Part shown: piece after piece, positions 11,495 to 20,480 of the stretch
Position numbering within the stretch: position 1 is the stretch's first letter
Layout of the letters: every line of letters starts with the position of its first letter
NCBI GenBank assembly: GCA_030340625.1
Contig: JAOPHQ010003485.1
Coordinates: forward strand, 1-64,000
Direction of reading: 5' to 3'
DNA length: 64,000 nucleotides
DNA from: Merluccius polli
Taxonomy: Eukaryota; Chordata; Actinopteri; Gadiformes; Merlucciidae
Notes under the pieces: generated by a model
What the model saw: the letters and a program-made list of their open reading frames with translations, nothing else
Told to the model about the DNA's origin: nothing
Databases searched by the model: none
Program-made: the position numbers and the translations under genes

Positions 11495-12388
11495 GCGCTA
11501 TGCAACTCGGTTATTCCTCCGCTGTTTCTGGGTTTTCGCCGGAATTGGGCTCGCATTTCTCACTATAGAGCTCCCCCTGCAGCTTCGGAATAGGCCTACA
11601 ACACTGTCGTAAAAACTCATTGACAACGCCCCCCACCCCCACTTCGATAAATAAATAGTAATACACAACGAGAACCTGGATTCGGACCGCAAACAAACAT
11701 GTGTGGTAGCAAGTCACTGCTAGGATAAACCCTCACTAGCTAGCAAGCTAGCCATGAAGCAACCAAGCTAAACACATACAGGGCTCACAATAAAACGGTC
11801 GAGCAAAACGCATTGTTCAACAGACTCTCAAACCACATTACAAAAACGAAGTTCACCCAAGGGTAGGCTACTTACAATTTCAGCAGCAAGACAGCCAAGT
11901 CGGCGTCCGTTTTGCATTCTTCCGAGTCTCTCAGTTGACGCCATTCCGCATAAGCTCGCCCTATGTTCACTCGTGTCTGGTTTCTTTGTTTATCATAATC
12001 CTTTCTCTTATTCTTCGATTCCTCCGACCTTCCCCTCTTGGGTCTTGATGGATCCATAGTGGATTTGTCGATTGATCCAGAATTGCCTTGCAACTGACTC
12101 TTTATATTCAGCCGGACCCATGTTTGGCACCCCCGCCCAGGTCTACCGTAAAGCAGTGAAACTACAATCTGACTACATTTTCGAGGCGCGATTGGATACT
12201 TCCGCTGAGGTCACATCCGTAAGTGGCCGGGACGGCCACATGAAGTTGCATGTTCTGTTTTTCCGCGGGGAACCAACAGGGGGAGATGAAACACCCACCA
12301 AACAACCCAGAAAGTGTTGTAGAACGATCAGAACGACTCTCAACCTGCATGGTTAAGGTTATTTTTGATAAACGAGTTGCATAGTGCT
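11495..12388 (-). mobile_element. Inverted-repeat DNA transposon, about 0.9 kb
   Basis: The ends are a 15-bp inverted pair: GCGCTATGCAACTCG at 11495-11509 and CGAGTTGCATAGTGC at 12374-12388, one mismatch. The element contains a minus-strand coding relic. No clear target-site duplication was seen. The size suggests a non-autonomous or internally deleted copy. Confidence 0.65.
11875..12057 (-). pseudogene. Transposon-borne protein fragment (RVNIG...LRD...KTDA type)
   Basis: The frame begins MDPSRPKRGRSEESKNKRK and continues RVNIGRAYAEWRQLRD then KTDADLAVLLL. Short proteins with this RVNIG/WR.LRD/KTDAE pattern are widespread in fish genomes and travel with THAP-domain/ISL2EU-type transposons, as I recall the family. 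Here only about 60 residues remain, enclosed by the 11495-12388 terminal repeats. It is probably an N-terminal exon of a transposon accessory gene. Confidence 0.5.
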
Positions 12389-15300
12389 TCTGTTGTGCGG
12401 CCCCGCTCGCCAGCCTGGGATGGTCTGGCCGGTGGCACCAGTGGTACTGTTAATCCTTCAACATCGTTATTCAGTCTATTTCCAATAAAAACTGTTTTGA
12501 TTGTTAAACTTCCCTCGGGCGACCACCATTGTTTTTTTTTATTCGGCAGACTGCAGCGTTCCTTGTTCTTCATGAACTGAATCTCCTTCCCCCGAGGGCT
12601 GATTGGTCCTATCCTTTTTCATTTCTAGGAAAGGTTTTCAACAGGATTGAGGCAAACCGATCTGCAGAGAGAAACAGAAACTGAACTCGCGAGACAGTCT
12701 CATGATACTAGTTGTGCATCATTTGTTCATGCTGTAAATTCCCCTTACCCCCCCCCCCCACCCCCCACCCCCCCCCACCACCACCACCACCACCACCTTC
12801 TTCATGTTGTGTGCTATCTGAACCATGCAAGTGCTCTAAAGAAGCTGTGAATGTTTGTTGTAATAGTCACACTACAGTGCAAGCATAAGGTTTTTTATTT
12901 GGTCTATCTTACTGTTTCATTAAATGCGTCACAGTACCTTATTAGGAATGCTTATTAGCCTATGCACACTTTGTTTGTAAATGAGTATTTGTTATTCATT
13001 CTGACACACATGTATATTCATGGAAGAAGTCAACCAGTAAAGTCAACAGTATTGTACAATGTGTGGTCTTTCGAGCAGCAGGTTATGCCGCCTAGTTACA
13101 TCTGGAGGAAACTACGTTTATTTAGGCCTACTTGAAAGAATAATTAAAGAACAAGAGGTTAAATTAATGTTTTAACAGGAGGAGCGTTCATAACACAAAT
13201 GATTAGTTATGTTGAACATGGCGAGTACATGAAAGGTCGCTCCCACCCTTTTCACCCCACTGTGAAGAAGATGGAAATGGAGATAACAAGCATATTTGTT
13301 GCAAAAGAGTAGGTCTTCATATTCAGTATAATGATTATTGTGTCAACACAAATTGAGCTAGGTTGGAAAATATAGCCTATGTTATACATGTTGGTTAATA
13401 CACTATAAACCAAGTTAAAAAATGATTAGCTCTGAATTAGGCATACAAAGTTTGGCTATTTTTCCTAAAATGGTGAGGGGGTAAATTGAGCTATGCTGGT
13501 CCTGGAGTTAATAACATTTTTAATACAAGTATTTCCATTCAAAAACATTTTCCTTGCATGGCAACAGTCATATTTAGATGATGATTTTGCTTGTTAATTG
13601 CATTTCTTAAAAATATAGATTACAATATTTTCACACATAGTTGCAATATTACAATTAAATTAAACAGGATGGATTTCAAATTAACTCAAACAACTCATGG
13701 CACGGTTTTAAGTTTTAACTCATGTAAATGACATAAAGGTTGTAAATAATGTAAATATCATGTCATGACATAACTCATGTAAAACCCTTCCCTAGCAGCG
13801 ACTATCGTGGCATCGATAATGTCATTTAAAAAAATGGAGTCACACAATCTGTCACAATCTTGACCCTTATTTAGCCGTTGGAACGGTCCCGCCCACAAGG
13901 CGTCTGATTGGACAAGGAGGACATCGTTCCGCGAGTAGAGGGAGTGAATGAATGTACAGTAGTCTACACTTATTGTGCGGATTTGTGCAACTGTGTTTAA
14001 TGGTCATTTTTGTATTTGCCTACTATAGGTCTAACAACATACCCAGGCTATGTCAACGTAAAGCTGAGTTGTTTAACAAAACAAGCGAAATAGTTATACG
14101 CGTTTTCAATCTGCGCGGTTTGACCTTACTAGTTTCCGTAGTAATTGATAGACTTGCGCGAGCGGCGTCTGTAACTAGCGGAACAGCTTTTGAAAGAGCA
14201 CATTATGGCTGGCTTGTTCTTCACATCTTGTCATGCTGCCGCAGTCTGTTAGTAAAAGACTTACTGGCACTAAATGATGGCCTCGCATGGTAAGTGTGCT
14301 AACAGTCACGCTCCTTCTTCTACATTACAGTGTGAATAAATTGCTTAGCTATTGGTTGTCAGTCAGAAGCAGTCTGTTGATGCACCACTTATCAATGGCA
14401 CATACATGTGTTAGCATAAGTTTGTATATTCGGCAGTTTAACGTAAGATTTACCGACATGAATATCAACCACTTATTGTACTGATTGAGGATCCATGTCA
14501 AATTCAACGACCAAAACAGCCTATATTCACCCCTATATTGTAGATAAACGACAACAAAATCCAATTTGTATTGAACGACGTCGGTTGTAAACTGGACGCC
14601 AGAGACATGATCTTAAACATTGTGATGTCACTAACCAAAAAAATGTACTGTGTTTGGTTTGAGCAACGTCATGTCTGGCCAGACTGGCACTCATTGCTGA
14701 CAGATCACGAGTAGTCATGCCTAGAGCTGAGTTAACCAACAGGATAGTGTAGTGTCCAAATGAGGTCTGTCTTAAGGACCCTGGTTTAATGTTGCCTGCG
14801 TTCTCTTATTGGACTATGACGCTAATAATAGCCATTTGTTGTGCCCAACGTATCTGGTACACCCCTATATAATTGCCTGACCACACTGGGTAGTGTCATC
14901 TCTAACAACTCCCCCGTGACACAACACTGAAGGAAATGACTGAGCTAAAAAATAAGAGACAGTCATCCAATCCTAGACAACCCCTGATTACAAAACAGTG
15001 TTCACCCACCCAGTGGTCAGGATCCTCTTGGGCCTGAAATGCACATGAGGAGATTGCTTATAGGCTATAGATGGCCTATTTGATTGTATGATTCAAAACG
15101 TTGAAAGGAAGTGCCTACTAATAATCACTGTTGGGACATTGACATGAGGGATGTTGGCAGTGTTGAACAATGTGTGGGAAAGCAGAACAAACATAAGAAC
15201 AGGGTTGAACATGTTGTTCTACATTTACAATTTAGCCAATAATCAATACATAGACCAACCCACGTACAATGTTTGTCTAGCATGAATGACATTATCCATT

Positions 15301-15744
15301 AATGAAGTTTGCTGGCTATATCAGCACTAACCATTTACCTAAAAAAAAAGGTTTATGTAGTTGATGTGTGTTGCAACTTGTGGTTGAGTTACAACGGTGT
15401 GGTGGTAATAACATGCATTATTAACACCCCCAGTATAGTTAACATAATGTGATTGAATGATGGAAAAGGCTATCTGCAAATAGAAATGCTGTGTATTTGC
15501 TCATCTGCCTGAGTTTGTATGGCGACCGCCAGAAGCTGCTATCATACAACGACAGAAATTGCAATAGCCAATTGTCCACCATAGATGGAGCTGTTCATCC
15601 ATAGTTCCGGTGTCCGGTCCCAGTCAGGTCGTGTTGAATGGGCCCTTTTCACAGGTCAATAGGTAACTTCCTCTTCCTGTAGTTTTAACATGAGGTCGGT
15701 TTTATTTATGCCTGTCACAGCACCAGCATGGTCAAATGTACTTG
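12389..15744. other. Intergenic, no gene recognised
   Basis: A poly-C/CCA microsatellite lies at about 12750-12797. An open frame at 13952-14293 ends next to a gtaagt donor-like site (14290) in a CpG-containing patch; it could be an untranslated first exon of a downstream gene, but its phase does not fit atp13a2. Otherwise nothing is recognised. Confidence 0.45.
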
Positions 15745-16330
15745 AGTTAATAATAATAAATTGCATTTATATAGCGCTTTTCAAGACACCCAAAGCGCTT
15801 TTACATAGTGTGTGTGTGGGGGGGATATGACACCTCATCTGCTACCAGTGTGTAGCACCCACTTGGGTGATGCACGGCAGCCATATGCACCAGAACGCTC
15901 ACCACACACTGGCTCAGCGTAGAGGTGAGGAATGAAACTATCCAATTAGAGACCAGGGGATGATTAGGTGGCCATGATGGTACAAGAGCCAGGTTGGGAT
16001 TGGGAATTTGGCCGGGACACCGGGGTTAGCACCCCTACTCTTGCGATGAGTGCCACGGGATCTTTAGTGACCACAGGGAGTCAGGACCTCGGTTTAACGT
16101 CTCATCCGAAAGATGGTGCTCTAGACAGGACGGAGTCCCCGTCTCCGTCCCGGGGCATTGGGGGTCTTACAGAGGCCAGAGTGATGGGCACCCCCTACTG
16201 GCCCTCCAACACCTCCCATCCAGAGATGGACCAGACCAGCCCCGCTTAGCTTCCAGAGAAACCAGTAGTGCAAGGCAGGTAGCCATGGTGCTTGCTACCT
16301 AGTTGTGGCTGGTGCACTGCCATGCCTAAA
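15745..16330. repeat. Teleost interspersed repeat (TATATAGCGCTTTTCAAG type)
   Basis: The segment starts with AATTGCATTTATATAGCGC and CCAAAGCGCTTTTACA, then carries GGGACACCGGGGTTAGCACC and TCAGGACCTCGGTTTAACG. These phrases belong to a repeat found in very many teleost genomes. The 93-codon open frame at 15968-16249 is inside it and is not a gene. Confidence 0.7.
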
Positions 16331-16463
16331 TCGAACGGACCCATCATAATGTTATGAGCTACACCTGTGTTTTCCCTACTGTTAAAGGGCCCATTGGCTC
16401 ACTTGTGCCCTCATTCCCTAATCCCTTTATAGTGAACACTATATAGTAGCCTACACTGTATAG

Positions 16464-16560
16464 CAGGGCTGTCAAACTCATTTGAGGTTGCGTGCCAAAT
16501 GCGGCTTCATGGGGGCCAGACTAAAAAACACAAAAATATCGCTTGAAAATATAACATTTT
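16464..16560. mobile_element. hAT-like repeat end (CAGGGCTGTCAAACTCATTT)
   Basis: CAGGGCTGTCAAACTCATTT followed by a GGCCAGACTAAA phrase is the recognisable end of a common vertebrate hAT-type repeat. The other end was not found. Confidence 0.5.
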
Positions 16561-16971
16561 TCACGAAGTTGACCAGCGTATTTATCAACTTTCCCTGTGG
16601 GTACCGTAATGGCGGCAAATATTATATTATTTTTTAACTGCTTTAATGCTGTGTGCACACTAGGCACGTTAGGTTTGCATTGACTTCAGTGAATACATAC
16701 TTATGCTTACAAACATCTTGAAAAACTTCAGAATTATTAGGGGCCTAGTGTGGCATCCAGCGCCATCCAAGTTATTTTGGGGTATATCAATTTGATATAC
16801 CTGTTTTTCTTTTCTGTTTTTTTGTAGGCCTACTTTACACCCCTGTTATATAGGGATCAAGTAAAGCAGGGAATGTGGAAAGTAATGATATAGTGTTCAC
16901 ATAAACAACATTGTGTTGGTCACATAAAGAAGACATATATACAGCCATCTAATACCATAATGCACTGTAAT

Positions 16972-17033
16972 AGATATGCAGAGATACAGGTTATGCACCT
17001 TTTGACATGAAGAACCTGTATCTCTGCATATCT
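16972..17033. repeat. Perfect 21-bp inverted repeat with 20-nt loop
   Basis: 16972-16992 (begins AGATATGCAGAG) is perfectly complementary to 17013-17033 (ends CTCTGCATATCT). It may be a small hairpin RNA, a MITE remnant or chance. No transcript evidence is available here. Confidence 0.85.
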
Positions 17034-17799
17034 GAGGAATGCAATGACAAAAACTAGACTTGTACTTAGACTATGCTTGTACTTTGTGGAACAGAAAGTT
17101 TACATTATTGAATTGATGTGTGAGCTATAGAAAGCAGAAATCATGAAAGAGAAATGTCTGTGTAAAAGTATGGGTGCATGTACATGAGTTTGAAATATGA
17201 TTTGTATTTGTTTGCCTTCAATTTTTTTCTCACAATCTTTCTTGGTAGTAGCCTATGCTGTGCAGTTTGTTTCAACCAAAGCTATTAATTTGTGACTCTG
17301 TGACTATTATTACCATATTTGTGCAAACACAATCTGGCTTTGATGAACCATAACATTTATACAAAAATAACAAACACAGTATCTAGCTGTACTAACTGCA
17401 GGTCGGACTATAGGGGTCCAGTAGTCGCGAGGACTTATGTGCCACAAACACATCGCGACACACCATTTAAAACAGCGGTTCCCAAACTTTTTTTCCTGCG
17501 CACCCCCTTCTACATCCCAACCGGGTTGGCGCACCCCCAATCCCCACCGCAAAAAACAAACAAAAAACGCAACAAAGCTTTGTTTTATCGCCATATAAAG
17601 ACATGTTTAATCATGCGCAAATAACCAGAACACGCATGACAATAACACCATCAACAAAGTTTCAATATAATGCAACAAAGCTACGCACAAGCTTCCACTT
17701 TTAAGAGGATGAGTGACAGACACGGCTCAGTGACAGAAAGTAGGCCTCAAAGTCAGCCGCGTAAAAGAAAAATTGCAGCAATAGGCCTATTAAATTACC

Positions 17800-17995
17800 G
17801 TGGACCTCAGGGACGGACTGGCCATCGGGCCGGTCCAGGTCTTTTCTGGGCCGGTCCAGCCCCCCCGTTAACAATCGCGCAGTACCCCCCCCTACCACCC
17901 CGTCAACAATCGCGCAGCAGCAGCCCCCCCCCCCGTCAACAATCGCGCAGCAGCACCCCCCCCCCCCCCCCCCCCCCGTCAACAATCGCGCAGCA
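17800..17995. repeat. Poly-C / CCCGTCAACAATCGCGCAG repeat
   Basis: After GGGACGGACTGGCCATCGGG come four copies of CCGTCAACAATCGCGCAGC or close variants separated by C-runs. The same unit (with GTCGAC) occurs at 32897-33097 and, inverted, at 61666-62073, so this is a dispersed family. Confidence 0.75.
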
Positions 17996-18111
17996 GCATT
18001 ATAACACAATGGTTATGGAAAATACAACGACAGTACATTGAATTAAATTGCAATGAAGTTACAAACGATCCGCAACATTATGAGAATAGGCTCCGAAACA
18101 GATAAACAGGG

Positions 18112-18438
18112 GGCCGGGATCCCACCTCGGCCGGCGCGCGCCGGCCATCACTTTCATTGCGCCGCGGGGTTTCGTAGGACCCTCTGACTCGCGCGTGCGT
18201 AGACTCCTTGGTCCGTGTTTCAAGACGGGTCGGGTGGGTAGCCGACATCGCCGCCGACCCCTTGCGCCAGTTGTACGTGAGCCGGATCCCCGCCCTGAAC
18301 GACGCGACGCGGTTGGGACGCACTGAGGACAGTCCGTCCCGGTCGACAGTCACGCCGGGGGCGAGGGGGCCCCGTCCCCGACCCCCGTGAGGGGGGAGGA
18401 AGGCGCAGCGAGATACTGCGTCCGCGGCCCCGGGAAGC
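18112..18438 (-). pseudogene. 28S rRNA fragment, antisense (D2/D3 region)
   Basis: Read on the minus strand, the segment contains CCCGTCTTGAAACACGGACC followed by AAGGAGTCTA, the near-universal 28S rRNA core sequence, and further on GCCGAGGTGGGATCCC. Upstream is GC-rich D2-like sequence. Differences from a functional copy are visible: AAGTGATGG where AAGTGAAGG is expected, and a missing A after GGAGTCTA. This is a displaced fragment, not an rDNA unit: no 18S or 5.8S sequence is near. Confidence 0.85.
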
Positions 18439-18538
18439 GAATTTTTTTTTTGCAGGGTGGTAGCGGGAAGCACCGCCCCACCCTGCTCCTGATTGGTTGA
18501 GCTGTGCTCTCGACTCTAAGATTGTTTACTGCGCCTGC

Positions 18539-18565
18539 TAACCCTAACCCTAACCCTAACCCTAA
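18539..18565. repeat. Interstitial telomere-like repeat (TAACCC)n
   Basis: Four perfect TAACCC units sit immediately before the inner MITE. The vertebrate telomere repeat is TTAGGG, the complement of this motif. Confidence 0.9.
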
Positions 18566-19081
18566 AGGCTCATTTATGCTCGACGTACGGACGTAATTGT
18601 ACGCGTCCGTTTCTAACGTTGTTACCGTCACTGCTCACATACTTCCATGCGTCCTTTACGTTGGCATAGATGTTAACCAATACATCCACTAGGGGGCAGC
18701 GCAGAGTCAAAAGTTTATGACAACAAACCATAGACTGTAAAAAGAAAACAACAAACATGGCGACTATGGAGGAGGTCTTGATTATGTCCCGGCGAACTCA
18801 CATCAAAAATGTGGCAGTAATTCCTTACTAACTCACAGAGTCTATCTTCAAAAAGTTCAGCCATCGTGTGTCTTCTTCTTCTGTCTCACACTGGCTCTAG
18901 GCTCCGTATCGGGTAGTGACGGCAACAGCGCCCCCACGGCTTCCGGTGGTACTGCTCCGTTTGGTGCGTATCCGTAAGCTTTGTGGAAACGGTCGAAAAA
19001 CGGACGAAATGAACGCAGAGTACGGACGAAAGGCTCCGTCCGTATCCGTATGCGTATTTAACGTTGAGCATAAATGAGCCT
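18566..19081. mobile_element. Harbinger-like MITE, 516 bp
   Basis: Terminal inverted repeats AGGCTCATTTATGCTC plus RACGT are at both ends. The insertion is flanked by TAA (18563-18565 and 19082-19084), the 3-bp target duplication expected of PIF/Harbinger elements. It is inserted exactly within the telomere-like array, so it is the youngest layer of the nest. No coding capacity is seen. Confidence 0.75.
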
Positions 19082-19217
19082 TAACCCTTACTGCGCCTGC
19101 TAACCCTAACCCTAACCATAACCATAACCCTAACCCTAACCCTAACCCTTACTGCGCCTGCTAACCCTAACCCTAACCCTAACCATAACCCTAACCCTAA
19201 CCCTAACCATAACCATA
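19082..19217. repeat. Telomere-like repeat array with variants
   Basis: Two blocks of TAACCC with TAACCA variants are separated by ACTGCGCCTGC, a spacer also found at 18529-18539. It continues the array at 18539-18565, interrupted by the MITE. Confidence 0.9.
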
Positions 19218-19384
19218 ACTATATCTTCAACACTTGTAAACTGAGCGGTCGTTGAGATTAAACAATCTTCTAGCTTGCTGGGCGCAGTAGAACCAATCAG
19301 GATAGAGTCGAGAGCACAGCTCAACCAATCAGGAGCAGGGTGGGGCGGTGCTTCCCGCTACCACCCTGCAAAAAAAAAATTCGC

Positions 19385-19440
19385 CCCCGGGAAGCCCCCG
19401 AACCCTTCCAAGCCGACCCAGAGCCCGTCGCTGCGCAGCG
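19385..19440 (-). pseudogene. Second part of the split 28S rRNA fragment
   Basis: On the minus strand, GGGCTCTGGGTCGGCTTGGA then GGGTTCGGGGGCTTCCCGGG resembles the D2 expansion segment and continues the 18112-18438 fragment once the fold-back element and its duplicated target are removed. Confidence 0.6.
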
Positions 19441-19829
19441 GAGGAAAATAAGAACGTTTCTATCAAAAACTAAGAAATTATAGTTTTTTATTTAAAATAA
19501 AAGGGATTACAAAGGAAATGTTTACTGTTCATGTTTTTTTATTGTATGGAAAAATCCCACTTAAAAAACAGCACTGTAATTGTATTACACCAGACCGCCA
19601 TTACATTTTTCCTCTCGCGCACTGGTCGTAGCTTGCGCACCCCTGGGGGTGCGCGCACCACACTTTGGGAATGCCTGATTTAAAACATGTCCATATCGAA
19701 ATACGCGTTTATAACCGCGCCATCATACCACAGTCTAACACCCATGGTCCCAATGTTAGGTGACAACATTAACCAAAAAACCAAAAAAACAAAAAAGCTG
19801 AGTCCTTTAAAAGTCCCACACCACCACTA

Positions 19830-20480
19830 CTACACACCCAAGACCCGTCGCGGAACCGGTTCACGCCAAGCATCCTGGTCTCCGCTCGGTCTGCGGGGCT
19901 AGACGTAACAACAGGTGGTACCACCGGTTGGTTAACCCGTTCACGCGAATCACCGGGACCCCGTGGAGCAGTACTACCGACCCCATCGGGACCCCGCGGA
20001 CCAGTACCCGACCCAGTTACCCCCCAGAGGAGTCTCTACCTGGTCCGTAGCGAGGCGGCGGTCAGTATCTCCCTCGTACGGTCTCGTCGGTTTAAACGCG
20101 CGCTAGGCGACGTCATCGGTTGGGTTGCGAGTTAAAAGACAGACAGACGAAACTTTGCAAAAGCAACAATATCACTAGATGACTTACTAACATCAGGTGC
20201 TCGTACGTTAGTGACATTCACCGCATCAGTGTAATACGTTTGATCATTGTTTGATCACAGTAGAGAATCCGATGTTTTAATAGGCTGCTGGTCCACACTG
20301 TGGTTTCGGTTTCTCCCGGACACAGTGCGTGGACATGTGGGGGGACTGGACACGTACAGACTCGTTCAGTGAAGTGTGTGTCCTGCTGCAGGTCCCGCGG
20401 CGGAGCGGCCCAGCGGGCATCCCCCTGCCGGACGGACCCCTCCGCATCCCCCTGCCGGACTCCCCCAGCCAGACGGCGAC
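19830..20480 (+). promoter_or_regulatory. atp13a2: CpG-rich 5' region of atp13a2
   Basis: This GC- and CpG-rich stretch ends at the first recognised coding exon of atp13a2, where the start ATG is the last codon before the donor. It is probably the promoter and 5' UTR. No TATA box or exact start site could be fixed. Confidence 0.5.

Larger units (their letters stand above)
18439..19384. mobile_element. Fold-back element with ~80-bp terminal inverted repeats
   Basis: 18439-18518 and 19304-19384 are inverted copies of about 80 bp. They include a T10/A10 run, GCAGGGTGGTAGCGGGAAGC and CTGATTGGTTGAGCTGTGC. The insertion splits the 28S fragment, and CCCCGGGAAGC occurs at both borders (18428-18438 and 19385-19395), a probable 11-bp target duplication. 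Telomere-like repeats lie just inside both arms. Confidence 0.8.
17473..19677. mobile_element. hAT-like element, 2.2 kb composite with 8-bp target duplication
   Basis: The left end is CAGCGGTTCCCAAAC at 17473 and the right end read inward is CAGGCATTCCCAAAG from 19677. The flanks are an identical 8-bp direct repeat, ATTTAAAA at 17465-17472 and 19678-19685, the target-site size of hAT elements. A frame near 17708 (MSDRHGSVTESRPQSQPRKR) may be a transposase N-terminal remnant. Inside lie a poly-C/GTCAAC repeat, antisense 28S rDNA, a fold-back element with telomere-like repeats, and a Harbinger-like MITE. The flanking duplication is the strongest evidence of one insertion unit. Confidence 0.85.

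Noticed and set aside
13952..14293. 113-codon hydrophobic open frame ending near a donor-like site
   Set aside because: No recognised family, no matching acceptor downstream in phase; kept only as a possible untranslated exon.
15968..16249. 93-codon open frame
   Set aside because: Entirely inside a common teleost interspersed repeat.
18112..18438. Functional rRNA gene
   Set aside because: Only a few hundred bases of 28S, with substitutions and an insertion, and no neighbouring 18S or 5.8S.
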